Shown here: piece by piece, positions 45,494-54,387 of the stretch | Layout of the letters: each line of letters opens with the position of its first letter | Position numbering within the stretch: the stretch's first letter is position 1 | Assembly (NCBI RefSeq): GCF_014773395.1 | Contig: NZ_JACXAF010000004.1 | Location: forward strand, 1-64,000 | Reading direction: 5' to 3' | Source of the DNA: Neiella litorisoli | GTDB taxonomy: Bacteria > Pseudomonadota > Gammaproteobacteria > Enterobacterales > Neiellaceae | Length of the DNA: 64,000 bases | Notes under the pieces: generated by a model | What the model was told of the DNA's origin: nothing | Databases searched by the model: none | What the model saw: the letters and a program-made list of their open reading frames with translations, nothing else | Program-made: the position numbers and the translations under genes

Positions 45494-45749
45494 GCCCTAA
45501 TTCCCTCAACAAACCCGCTAATGACTGAACGGCTTGTCAGCACGAGTCACTAGTGGTGAATCCAACATGGTTGTTTTGATTATGATTGCAGATAATACAG
45601 AGAAAACGGCCGAACGAAACCTTCAACACTTTAATTTCGCCGCGCGTTACAGAAATCGAATAAAGTTCAGTCAACTTCCGGTTTAGTCGTGACATGATTG
45701 CAAAATGCAACGACTCGTTCACAAATTTGTTCGACGTCAAAAGAATTGG

Positions 45750-45779
45750 TTGATTTTTGCTCTATCGTACTGGTACTTT
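45750..45779 (+). promoter_or_regulatory. Promoter candidate for the exported protein gene at 45832
   Basis: TTGATT at 45750-45755 and TACTTT at 45774-45779 are 18 bases apart. It lies in the 338-base gene-free stretch 45494-45831, which shows only moderately A/T-rich sequence besides this and the two start regions. Confidence 0.3.
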
Positions 45780-45831
45780 CTTAACCGCTATTAACGCACA
45801 GTCCGTTGTTGTACGTTACCTAAAGGTGATT

Positions 45832-46437
45832 ATGAAGTACCTGATTGGTTCGATTATCGTTGCTGGAACCCTATCGCTCTGTTCACTGACTCCTTGTCAG
45901 GCCATTGAACGGAATGATGTCGATGTTGCTGTCGAAGTGCCATCCGATCTGGCCACTGGCAGTGTTAGCTTCGTTCATTTCAATCAAAAGTTCCCGCTTG
46001 ATTTCCAATCGCTCAGTTCTGCTTCTGATTTTGCAAAACATACCTACAACGCGGTTTACCAATCGCTGGTTAACTACAGCCACAAAATTGAAATCTTACC
46101 GACGGCAACCGATCAGTTTTATGATGCCGAAGCAGTCGCCTACCAATACATTGCCTTGCCTTTGGTTGCGCTGCCCCATGACAATGTCCGCTTTGAAGTA
46201 TTTAGCCAAGCCTATGATCCTAGCTACTATGCGTTAAGTCATCGTAGCCAAGATGATCCGCTGCATGGCTATATGCCTTATGCTGATTTGCAGTTTAATG
46301 AGGCTAAATTTGCCGTTGGTGTCGGCGCCAGTTTGCCCCTCGATGACCGCTCTAGCCTGCGAGCGCTATATACCTCAGGTACCCTACCTGGCCTTGGCGA
46401 TAGTAAACTTGGGCTATCCTACCAAGTTAAATTCTAA
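45832..46437 (+). CDS. Exported protein of unknown function, probable outer-membrane-associated
   Basis: 201 residues with a signal peptide (LIGSIIVAGTLSLCSLTP, cleavage after CQA). The sequence is rich in alternating strands and ends in GLSYQVKF, a C-terminal Phe pattern common in beta-barrel proteins. I recognise no family. ATG 45832 is preceded by AAGGTG; the open frame to 45757 has no such support. It converges with the alpha-galactosidase gene across 6 bases. Confidence 0.65.
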   Translation: MKYLIGSIIVAGTLSLCSLTPCQAIERNDVDVAVEVPSDLATGSVSFVHFNQKFPLDFQSLSSASDFAKHTYNAVYQSLVNYSHKIEILPTATDQFYDAEAVAYQYIALPLVALPHDNVRFEVFSQAYDPSYYALSHRSQDDPLHGYMPYADLQFNEAKFAVGVGASLPLDDRSSLRALYTSGTLPGLGDSKLGLSYQVKF

Positions 46438-46443
46438 GCCCGA

Positions 46444-48183
46444 TTACACTCGCTTTTTAGTTAAAATTGCCCGCGCTTGATGAGGCCCTACCTCACAGGT
46501 AAATTCGCGCTGCTGATCGGCCAATGGCATTTGCTGCCAAAAATCAAACCAATCCACTGCTTGTGGCTGAGCCAACCGATAGCTTAACGCGACTTCTCGC
46601 TGCGGATTAAACAACAAGTACAAATCGCACTCTTGGTTTAGCTGCAAATGAGCCTGATTAAAATTCAAATCGCGATAATCAGCGCTTCGCTCGCTGTATT
46701 GCCAACGCGTTAACAAACGTTCAATCATACTGCGTTGCAATGGTGGAATATCGAGCATGGCATCGCCAAGCATGAGGTTGCCGCCATGAGCCAATATTGA
46801 AGTGGCATGGAACAAGTACTCATCGTGACTTGCTTGCTGTTGTTGATATGGCGTATTGAGATCGGCCAATGTGACGCAATCTTGATCCAACAGCCATAGT
46901 TTCTGATGCTGCCAACTGCGGGCGGCATTTTCTTGATGCAGTTGATGAAAACGATGCATGTGACGGTGGATATCGTCGCTAGTCCGCATCGCATCGACCA
47001 GCCCCAATGACGGCCACATTGGCGCATTGCAACCAAGCACCATGGCATCGCCCGCGCCTTCTTGGATCGCCGCTAAGCCCCGCCGATAAGCCGCCACGCT
47101 GGTCATTGGCTGAGCGCGGGCAACATTGAGCGCGCCCCAATAAAGCGCATCGAGTTTGAATAACACGATGCCCCAACGCTTGCGCATGGTAGCGACCGTC
47201 TGTTTTAGGTATTGGCACGGACCATCTTGCGATGTATCGAGCAAATACCACGGCGTGCAACGCCAGCCACCGTAAGTAATGTCATCGGCCCGGAGTAATT
47301 CGCCGTGCTGATCGCGTACGAACCAATCTGGATGCTGTTGCAACAATTGCGACGACTGCTCTGCAATAAACGGCGCCAACCAAATCCCTGGTCGGCAGTT
47401 GGCTTGTTTTATGGCGGAAATGGCCGATTCGACGCCACCGGCAAACTTGTCCGATGGCACTAACCAATCCCCCATTGCTTGCTGGTAGCCATCATCAATC
47501 AACACCACATCGGCTTGCGGAAATTGCTCATTCAACGCCTGACTGTTGGCAGCAATAATATCGGTGGTGATGTGCTCGTAGTAGTGATACCACGAGCACC
47601 AACCTTTGACCGACTCAGTAAACCGCGGTTGCCCGTGATGCTGTTGAATCGCGGCAGCAAATTGGCTTGTTACGTCACTGATCGACACACCTGAAAAGCA
47701 CACCGGCATTGGCAGCACGAACTCTTCGTTGCATTGCAGCGTCATTTGTTCCGTTTCGACCACGGCGACCAACAAGCCCGATTGACGATATTCAAAATAG
47801 CCGTTGAATTGTTGGCACTGCGGAAAACCACAAAGCCAGTACGCTTGGTTGGGCTCTATTTCGACGATTAAGTAGTTGTAGTAACGAACTTGCTCGGGCG
47901 AATAGCGCCGGTAGTCGCGGTCATTATCAGCACAGCGGCTAACCTGCTGGGGTTGGCGCAAAGTTCCCCGCCATTGGCAAAGCATTTGATAGCCATCACC
48001 AAGGACCGGTAGATCTTGCCACAAGCTCAAATCCCAACTGGCGACGATGACATCTTGCAATTGCGAAATGGCGGCGCCATTTGCCCGCACCACCACACAA
48101 TTGTCAGATAAGATCAACTGACCAGTGCTACGGCGGTCAAAACATGGGGTAGCCAAGGTTGATTGCGGAGGCTGAATAGGCAT
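46444..48183 (-). CDS. GH36-type alpha-galactosidase
   Basis: A 579-residue glycoside hydrolase of family 36. The N-terminal beta domain precedes the catalytic barrel: GWCSWYHYYEHIT near residue 195, and the probable nucleophile Asp in FKLDALYWGAL near 345. The general acid Asp lies in MRTSDDIHRHMH. No signal peptide is seen, so it acts in the cytoplasm on imported galactosides. No sugar transporter or regulator gene adjoins it. A related GH36 specificity (such as alpha-N-acetylgalactosaminidase) cannot be excluded. Confidence 0.85.
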   Translation of the reverse strand: MPIQPPQSTLATPCFDRRSTGQLILSDNCVVVRANGAAISQLQDVIVASWDLSLWQDLPVLGDGYQMLCQWRGTLRQPQQVSRCADNDRDYRRYSPEQVRYYNYLIVEIEPNQAYWLCGFPQCQQFNGYFEYRQSGLLVAVVETEQMTLQCNEEFVLPMPVCFSGVSISDVTSQFAAAIQQHHGQPRFTESVKGWCSWYHYYEHITTDIIAANSQALNEQFPQADVVLIDDGYQQAMGDWLVPSDKFAGGVESAISAIKQANCRPGIWLAPFIAEQSSQLLQQHPDWFVRDQHGELLRADDITYGGWRCTPWYLLDTSQDGPCQYLKQTVATMRKRWGIVLFKLDALYWGALNVARAQPMTSVAAYRRGLAAIQEGAGDAMVLGCNAPMWPSLGLVDAMRTSDDIHRHMHRFHQLHQENAARSWQHQKLWLLDQDCVTLADLNTPYQQQQASHDEYLFHATSILAHGGNLMLGDAMLDIPPLQRSMIERLLTRWQYSERSADYRDLNFNQAHLQLNQECDLYLLFNPQREVALSYRLAQPQAVDWFDFWQQMPLADQQREFTCEVGPHQARAILTKKRV

Positions 48184-48239
48184 ACTGAAGCTTATGGTGA
48201 TCGTTGTTTGACGTTAGTCTAGTGTAATTGGAGACCGAA

Positions 48240-49136
48240 GTGGTGCGGAAATTAATCGTCTCGCTGGCATTAATCTTACTGGCCCCCACTAGCTATGCTC
48301 AGACTCATGTGGTCTATTTCCAAAGTCACGACAGATTCAGCTATGAAGTTGAATTACTGCAACATTTACTGACAATCACCGAGCCAGAATACGGTCAAGC
48401 AACCACGGTTGCACATCAGTCGTCGATGACAGAGCAACAAGGGCTACGGGCACTTACCAAAGGCGAAGTTGACATCGCATTTCTGCCCACCAGCAAAAGA
48501 CGTGAAGCAAATTACCTCGCGGTGAAACAACCTTTATTGCAAGGCATGCTTGGCTTTAGGCTTCTGCTAACCAACCGAACTTCCGATGCTAAATTTGCCG
48601 ATATCCAATCGGTTCAGCAACTGCGCGACAATGTAATTGCAGGCTTTGGCCTGCACTGGGAAGATTTGCGGATCTTGTATCGAAACCGGCTGCCAGTGAT
48701 GACCTCGCCGCAATATCAAGAATTGTTTGCCATGTTGGGCACCGGCCAAATTGATTACCTGCCGCGCGGTCTCAATGAAGTAGAAGCCGAATTAAAAGAA
48801 CAAACAAAGCACTACCCAGATATCGCGCTCAACGAAGACATTGCGCTGTACTACGCATTTCCGCGTTATTTTTTCGTCAACCGTGGTAACAAACAACTGG
48901 CGGAGCGATTAACCGCAGGACTGGCGATTGCCAAACTAGATGGTAGTTTTAAAGCGCTGTTTGACAAACATTTCGGCGCGATTAGCGAGCGCTTGATGAG
49001 TAAACCAAGGATACTGATCGAACTGAAAAATCCATTCCTACCGGATGATGTGCCACCAATGGAAACCGACTGGTGGCTGAAGCCAGAGGCCGTGACTAAC
49101 GTCGCTGGCACACGTAGTGCACGTAGCGGGCAATAG
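48240..49136 (+). CDS. Periplasmic solute-binding protein, SBP_bac_3-like
   Basis: About 298 residues with a signal peptide (SLALILLAPTSYAQ). The layout resembles amino-acid-type family 3 binding proteins: TKGEVDIAFLPTSKRRE near residue 85 and LAIAKLDGSFKALFDKHF near the C-terminus. Without ABC partners nearby it may be sensory or a scavenger of unknown ligands. I choose GTG 48240, 7 bases after GGAG; a TTG at 48228 would add four residues. Its 3' end overlaps the tail of cmoM by 41 bases. Confidence 0.75.
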   Translation: MVRKLIVSLALILLAPTSYAQTHVVYFQSHDRFSYEVELLQHLLTITEPEYGQATTVAHQSSMTEQQGLRALTKGEVDIAFLPTSKRREANYLAVKQPLLQGMLGFRLLLTNRTSDAKFADIQSVQQLRDNVIAGFGLHWEDLRILYRNRLPVMTSPQYQELFAMLGTGQIDYLPRGLNEVEAELKEQTKHYPDIALNEDIALYYAFPRYFFVNRGNKQLAERLTAGLAIAKLDGSFKALFDKHFGAISERLMSKPRILIELKNPFLPDDVPPMETDWWLKPEAVTNVAGTRSARSGQ

Positions 49137-49878
49137 CACACAACTCCTGATCATCGGCATAACTCAACTCAAGCTCAATCAATTGTTGCTCATTGGCCGC
49201 AGCCTGCTCTCTATCTCTGACATAATCACTAAAAACCCGCACGCCAGAGCGTTTTAACTGACAAAACTCGTTATCAACTAGGGTTTGCTGTAACGCTTGC
49301 AGATCGACCGGCCATTGCGGGCTCAAGCGTTGCCGACTGCGGCGTTTCATGCCGCTGGCGACATGATCAAAATTACCAGCAACAAGGTTATGAAACAGTT
49401 TTGACTTGGCATTGTAGGCCATCAGACTCAAATGACCTTGGGGTTTGAGAAACTCGCCAAGTTTGGCAACAAATGCGGCTTGTTGCTCGACCCATTCAAT
49501 CACCGCGTGACATAAAATAAGATCAAACGGCGCCGTCGGCGGCAAAGCAAAAAGATCGGAATGAATAAACTCAAGTTGCTGCTCAAGCTGACGCTCGCGC
49601 GCATTAATCTTAGCTTCAGCTAACATGTCCGCCGAAATATCACATAACGTCACCTGATGACCGGCTTCGGCGAACCACAGCGCCATTTGCCCCATGCCAG
49701 CGCCAATATCCAATATTCGCAGCGGCGCGCCATTGCGCAGCTCAGCCAAATCACGCTGCAATACCGCTAAGCGGACTTTACCTTTGGGCGTGGAATAGAT
49801 GCTGCGGGCGAATTTGCCCGCAGCACCATCAAAATTGGATTTAGTGACCGTCGCCTGACGTGCTTTAGATTTTGCCAC
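49096..49878 (-). CDS. cmoM: tRNA cmo5U carboxymethyl methyltransferase CmoM
   Basis: SAM enzyme (260 aa; E. coli 261) that methylates 5-carboxymethoxyuridine at tRNA position 34. SAM motif I is RILDIGAGMGQMA, and SNFDGAAGKFARSIY, CHAVIEWV, MAYNAKSKLFHNLVAGNFDHV and GVRVFSDYVRD match E. coli CmoM closely. The start is taken as GTG 49878 because the length then fits; the open frame extends to TTG 49908 into the upstream gene. It follows the NIF3 gene by 7 bases. Confidence 0.92.
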   Translation of the reverse strand: MAKSKARQATVTKSNFDGAAGKFARSIYSTPKGKVRLAVLQRDLAELRNGAPLRILDIGAGMGQMALWFAEAGHQVTLCDISADMLAEAKINARERQLEQQLEFIHSDLFALPPTAPFDLILCHAVIEWVEQQAAFVAKLGEFLKPQGHLSLMAYNAKSKLFHNLVAGNFDHVASGMKRRSRQRLSPQWPVDLQALQQTLVDNEFCQLKRSGVRVFSDYVRDREQAAANEQQLIELELSYADDQELCAIARYVHYVCQRR

Positions 49879-49885
49879 GCGCAGA

Positions 49886-50641
49886 TCACACCGGATTGTC
49901 GATATCAATGAATTCCACGCTCAAGCCCTGCACTTCAGCAAGATGCTGACCCAAAGCCTGAACACCATAACGCTCAGTGGCGTGGTGGCCTGCAGCGAAA
50001 TAATCGATCGCCAGCTCCTTGGCGATGTGAAAGGTTTGTTCCGATACCTCGCCACTGATAAAGGCATCGCAGCCAGCCAGCGCCGCTTGTTCAATAAACG
50101 ATTGACCACCGCCAGTACACCAACCAACAGTGCGAATCGGTCGATCGCCACCAGTAATATGCAATGGCGCTCGTCCCAATACGTTGCTGAGCCGCTGCGC
50201 TAAATCAGCCCCCGACAGCGGTTTGTTAAACTGCCCTTTCATCGCGACCGAAAACGGATCGGCAGGCTCTAATCCGCCGGTCACTTCAATCTCGAGTAAC
50301 TTGGCTAACTGGGCATTGTTGCCCAGTTGCGGATGGACATCGAGTGGCAAATGGTAGCCAATCAAATTGATATCAGCACCGAGCAATGCCTTTAAACGCC
50401 GGTGCTTCATGCCTGTGATCGTCGGTGATTCGCTTTTCCAAAAGTATCCATGGTGAACCAGAATCGCATCAGCATTGCGTTCAATCGCGGCATCGACCAG
50501 CGCCTGACTTGCAGTAACCCCCGTCACAATACGTTCAATGGCATCTCGGCCTTGTACCTGCAGGCCATTGGGACAGTAATCGCGGATCTTATCGGCTTGC
50601 AACAACTCATCTAAATAGCGCACCAGATCGACAGTCAACAT
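49886..50641 (-). CDS. NIF3/YbgI-type dinuclear metal protein
   Basis: A 251-residue member of the NIF3 family (E. coli YbgI). Metal-binding residues are in ILVHHGYFWKSE near residue 63, DVHPQLGNN near 100, and the C-terminal HHATERYG. It forms toroidal hexamers in the family and may act in hydrolytic metabolism; the function is not settled. It is upstream of cmoM in the same transcription unit. Confidence 0.92.
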   Translation of the reverse strand: MLTVDLVRYLDELLQADKIRDYCPNGLQVQGRDAIERIVTGVTASQALVDAAIERNADAILVHHGYFWKSESPTITGMKHRRLKALLGADINLIGYHLPLDVHPQLGNNAQLAKLLEIEVTGGLEPADPFSVAMKGQFNKPLSGADLAQRLSNVLGRAPLHITGGDRPIRTVGWCTGGGQSFIEQAALAGCDAFISGEVSEQTFHIAKELAIDYFAAGHHATERYGVQALGQHLAEVQGLSVEFIDIDNPV

Positions 50642-50733
50642 AGAGAAAATTTCCTGATATCAAATTCACGAATGGGCAATCACGTGGCCGGCATTCTATA
50701 CCAATCGGTGATCAGCGCGCTGCAATTATTGCA

Positions 50734-51963
50734 TCAACCATAGAACCAATAGGCAATAAAAATTGCTGCAATAATGCCAACTAAATCGGCGAACAAACCA
50801 CACCAAAGGGCATACCGGCTATTACGGATGCCGACCGCACCAAAATACACCGCCAAGACATAGAAGGTGGTTTCGGTGCTGCCCTGAAAGATACTGGCGA
50901 GACGACCAACAAAACTGTCTGCGCCGTGGACATGCATGGTGTCGATCAATAGTGCTCGCGCTGCTGAGCCGGAAAATGGTTTAGCAAAGGCGACCGGCAT
51001 CGCATCAACAAATTGAGTATCACCGCCCGCAACAGCTACCAGCCAAGCGAGACCATCGACCAACATGCCGAGCAGCCCGCTCGCGCGTAACATGGCCAAC
51101 GCCACTAGCATCGCCACCAGAAACGGAATTAACCGTATCGCAGTTTCAAAGCCCTGTTTGGCACCTTCAATAAACTCATCATAAACCGCGACTTGACGCC
51201 GCTGCGCCAATAGCAGCACAGTGGCGATAAAGCCGATAAGCAGCAAATTCGCCATTAGCGTCGACTGCTCACTGATAGCACTAGCACTGAGTTGCATCAA
51301 ATAGCCGACCAGCGCCAGCATCGCCGCGCCGATGACGGCAAATGCAATCAGAATTTGGCGCTGCAACAGGTTGATTCGCTGGACCAAGGCGACCATTAAC
51401 AAACCGGCTAACGTCGACGCTGTGGTCGCCATTAAAATTGGTAAGAACACATCGGCCGGCGCTTGCGCCCCTTGTTGCGCCCGATACAAAAACACCGTGA
51501 TTGGGATCAGGGTGACAGACGAGGTATTGAGTACCAAGAATAAGATCTGGGCGTCACTGGCGGTATCAGGCGTGGGATTGTGCTTTTGCAAATCTTGCAT
51601 GGCCCGAATGCCAAGTGGCGTTGCCGCGTTGTCGAGGCCCAGCGCATTGGCGGCCAAATTCATGGTGACACTACCAAACGCCGGATCGCCTTTAGGAATA
51701 CCGGGCATCAATAACTGGAATAATGGCGTCACTTTGGTCGCCAACCAGTTCACTACACCGCATTTCTCGGCAATGGCAAATAGCCCCTGCCACAAGCACA
51801 GCACACCAATCAGTCCTAGGGCAATTTCAACCGCGAGGCTGGCACTGTCAAACATCGCCGCGACCAGTCCATTGATACTGTCTAAGTCGCCAGCCAACAA
51901 CCATTGCGCCAAGGCGGTCAGGAAACTGGCCAATATCATCACCAGCCAAACTCGATTTAACAC
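50734..51963 (-). CDS. SpmA/SpmB-type fused membrane protein (nucleoside-recognition/Gate domains)
   Basis: A 409-residue inner-membrane protein with about nine helices. Its first half resembles SpmA (TMNLAANALGLDNAATPLGIRAM; NTSSVTLIPI) and its second half SpmB (FETAIRLIPFLVAMLVALAMLR; GSTETTFYVLAVYFGAVG). The two are separate spore-maturation genes in Bacillus and fused in many non-sporulating proteobacteria, where the role is unknown; transport is suspected. It is divergent from rsmF. Confidence 0.88.
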   Translation of the reverse strand: MLNRVWLVMILASFLTALAQWLLAGDLDSINGLVAAMFDSASLAVEIALGLIGVLCLWQGLFAIAEKCGVVNWLATKVTPLFQLLMPGIPKGDPAFGSVTMNLAANALGLDNAATPLGIRAMQDLQKHNPTPDTASDAQILFLVLNTSSVTLIPITVFLYRAQQGAQAPADVFLPILMATTASTLAGLLMVALVQRINLLQRQILIAFAVIGAAMLALVGYLMQLSASAISEQSTLMANLLLIGFIATVLLLAQRRQVAVYDEFIEGAKQGFETAIRLIPFLVAMLVALAMLRASGLLGMLVDGLAWLVAVAGGDTQFVDAMPVAFAKPFSGSAARALLIDTMHVHGADSFVGRLASIFQGSTETTFYVLAVYFGAVGIRNSRYALWCGLFADLVGIIAAIFIAYWFYG

Positions 51964-52029
51964 GCTACGTCCTTTTTATCGTTATGTTAGAATCTGCCGC
52001 TGTTCTGGCCTCTTACCTAACTTTGCATC

Positions 52030-53445
52030 ATGACGAAAGTGGAATTTCCTCAAGAGTTTATTGAAAACACTAAGTCGATACTACCGCCAAATTTGACCAT
52101 TGAGTCATTGTTGGAAATAAGTCAACAGCCGCTGCGAAAGAGTATCCGTTTAAACACTTTAAAAGCACCAGCTGGTGAAAGTCTGCAGCCGCTGCTTGCC
52201 GAAACCAACGCCATTCCGTGGTGCCCACAGGGTTATTGGTTAACGAACCCGCCTGATTACCAGTTGGGCAATCATGTTAGCCACTTAAACGGTCAGTTTT
52301 ATATTCAAGAAGCGAGCTCGATGCTGCCGCCAATGGCCCTTGCTCACCTCTGCAACCAGCCACAATTGGTGTTGGATATGGCGGCGGCACCTGGCTCCAA
52401 GACCACCCAAATCGCTGCGCTGATGAATAATAGCGGCGGCTTGGTGGCCAATGAGTTATCAGGGTCCAGACTAAAAGGCCTATTTACCAATATTCAGCGT
52501 TGCGGGGTACGCAATAGCGCCCTCACCCATTTTGATGCCAGCGTGTTTGGCGCAGCGTTACCGCAAACCTTCGATGCGGTGCTGCTTGACGCCCCTTGTA
52601 GCGGTGAAGGCACTGTCAGAAAAGACCCAGAGGTAATGAAGAAATGGTCAATGGCCTCAATCGAAGAGCTGGCGGCCTTGCAAAAGCAGCTAATTGTGAG
52701 CGCATTTCATGCCCTCAAACCCGGTGGCGTGTTGATTTACTCAACCTGCACTCTTAATCCACAAGAAAATCAGCAGGTGTGCCAGCACCTGCTTGAACAA
52801 TTTTCCGGCGCCGTTGAATGCCGCTCATTGGGTAACTTGTTTGCAGGCGCAGAACGAGCACTGACGCCAGAAGGTTATTTGCATATCTGGCCACAGATAT
52901 ACGATTCAGAAGGCTTTTTTATTGCTGCATTTGAGAAAACAGCAGCGGTCGAGGCACCACCTACGAGCGACTTTCGACTGGGTCAATTTCCCTATCAGGC
53001 CATGTCGCACAACGAACAGAGCGCCATTGAGACGCACCTGCAACAGTTTGGCCTAAAAGCGCCGAGCGACATGAGTTGGTACCAGCGTGACAACGTCTGT
53101 TGGCTGTTTCCCAAAGCTATCGAGCCGCTCATTGATAAAGTCAGATTTAATCGTATCGGCATCCGAGTGGCAGAGCGCCACAAAAAGGATTACCGGCTAT
53201 GCCATGAATTTGCCATTGCGTTCGGCGCAGAAGCGTCCGCTCGAACCGTCCAGTTAAATGCCGAGCAAGCGCAGCAGTTCCTGCAGGGTAAAGACGTCAG
53301 AGAGGTGGCTGAATTGCCGAAAAAAGGCGAAGTGTTGGTCCAGTTCGAGCACCAGGTATTGGGTTTAGGAAAAGTAATCAATCAACGAATTAAAAATTCT
53401 TTGCCACGGGATCTCGTACGGGATCAACCAGTTACCCAGTTTTAA
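52030..53445 (+). CDS. rsmF: 16S rRNA (cytosine-1407 C5) methyltransferase
   Basis: RNA m5C methyltransferase (471 aa; E. coli RsmF/YebU 479). SAM site DMAAAPGSKTTQIA near residue 118. The two catalytic cysteines are in LLDAPCSGEGTVRKDP near 200 and IYSTCTLNPQENQ near 248. The C-terminal region carries the extra PUA-like part of RsmF. The start ATG is close after the divergent SpmAB promoter region. Confidence 0.95.
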   Translation: MTKVEFPQEFIENTKSILPPNLTIESLLEISQQPLRKSIRLNTLKAPAGESLQPLLAETNAIPWCPQGYWLTNPPDYQLGNHVSHLNGQFYIQEASSMLPPMALAHLCNQPQLVLDMAAAPGSKTTQIAALMNNSGGLVANELSGSRLKGLFTNIQRCGVRNSALTHFDASVFGAALPQTFDAVLLDAPCSGEGTVRKDPEVMKKWSMASIEELAALQKQLIVSAFHALKPGGVLIYSTCTLNPQENQQVCQHLLEQFSGAVECRSLGNLFAGAERALTPEGYLHIWPQIYDSEGFFIAAFEKTAAVEAPPTSDFRLGQFPYQAMSHNEQSAIETHLQQFGLKAPSDMSWYQRDNVCWLFPKAIEPLIDKVRFNRIGIRVAERHKKDYRLCHEFAIAFGAEASARTVQLNAEQAQQFLQGKDVREVAELPKKGEVLVQFEHQVLGLGKVINQRIKNSLPRDLVRDQPVTQF

Positions 53446-53516
53446 ACACTTTCAAGGCTAAAAAATAGGCGAAATAGTGGCGTTATCGGCAATCTGGCCT
53501 ACACTAATTTTATCTG

Positions 53517-53625
53517 GACAGTTCATCCCCCCTCGGGTGGCTTCCATGAAACAGTTAGTTAGCGCACGGCTCAACAAGAGCCATTCCCCTACGCTCGGAA
53601 CAGGAATCGTTCCGAGCTTTTTTTT
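53517..53625 (+). ncRNA. Candidate small RNA or long rsmF 3' end
   Basis: Between rsmF and ydjA is a 269-base gap. It holds a TACACT -10-like box at about 53502-53507 without a good -35, then about 100 bases, then a strong terminator. A transcript from near 53517 would be about 105 nt. No known small-RNA family is recognised, so it may only be the 3' UTR of rsmF. Confidence 0.3.
53593..53625 (+). terminator. Rho-independent terminator
   Basis: GCTCGGAAC, a 7-base loop, GTTCCGAGC, then eight T. It lies 148 bases after rsmF. Confidence 0.93.
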
Positions 53626-53714
53626 GCCTATAGCAGGCAGGCAAAAACGCCAACTCAAGCCCTCCGCCCTTTGTCTAGACAAGCAATAAGCCAATCACGC
53701 TATCAATAGATGAA

Positions 53715-54272
53715 TTAATCACCAATAAACTCAACATACTTTTCCATTAGCGGCATTGCCGCTACCCGTGTTTCGCCCTGCGCCGTGCCCAAATACAGGA
53801 AGCCAACGATTTCATCATCGTCAGCCAGTTGATAAGCGTCACGCACATATGGGTCGGTGGCATAGACGCCACTGCGCCAAATGCCGCCATAGCCAAGAAC
53901 CAATGCCGCTTGCTGCATTGCCATCACCGCACAGCCAGCGCTCAAATGCTGCTCTAGCGGTGGCACTTTGGGGTGGGCAGATACTTTGGCAATGACAGTG
54001 ATCACAACCGGTGCTCGGAATGGCATCTTCGGTGCTTTATCAATGGCGGCTTGATCAAGATCGGGATTGTTGATGGCCGCGCGCTCCAGCACGTCAGCTA
54101 ACTCTTGTCGCCCCTCGCCGCGGTAGACAATAAACCGCCATGGTCGCAAGTGGGCATGATCCGGCGCTCGCAGCCCCGCTTGGACGATAATATCCAGCTC
54201 GTCTTTGTTTGGCGCAGGCTCAGCTAAATTGGCGTGAGAATGGCGATTCAGTAGCAAGTCAATAGCGTCCAT
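53715..54272 (-). CDS. ydjA: YdjA-type nitroreductase
   Basis: FMN-dependent nitroreductase (185 aa; E. coli YdjA 183). RAPDHAHLRPWRF near residue 35 and AGCAVMAMQQAALVLGYGGIW near 120 match YdjA. NADPH and FMN site residues are spread as in the family. The physiological substrate is unknown. GAGGAC lies before the ATG at 54272; an in-frame TTG one codon upstream is ignored. Confidence 0.92.
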   Translation of the reverse strand: MDAIDLLLNRHSHANLAEPAPNKDELDIIVQAGLRAPDHAHLRPWRFIVYRGEGRQELADVLERAAINNPDLDQAAIDKAPKMPFRAPVVITVIAKVSAHPKVPPLEQHLSAGCAVMAMQQAALVLGYGGIWRSGVYATDPYVRDAYQLADDDEIVGFLYLGTAQGETRVAAMPLMEKYVEFIGD

Positions 54273-54298
54273 CAATGTCCTCTGTTAATCATCAATAC

Positions 54299-54325
54299 AA
54301 AAACCCACCGCTCTGGGCAGTGGGT
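54299..54325 (-). terminator. Rho-independent terminator of the HvfX-like gene
   Basis: On the minus strand ACCCACTGC, loop CAGA region, GCGGTGGGT, then TTTTTG. It is 62 bases beyond the DoxX-type stop codon and just before ydjA. Confidence 0.75.
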
Positions 54326-54387
54326 CAAAATAATAAGTTGAGCTTAGCACGATGATCCAGCTATTCGCTCACATTGGCCATCACGCC

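Noticed and set aside
53477-53689. 70-codon plus-strand frame between rsmF and ydjA
   Set aside because: It reads straight through a strong Rho-independent terminator, and the codon pattern is not protein-like.
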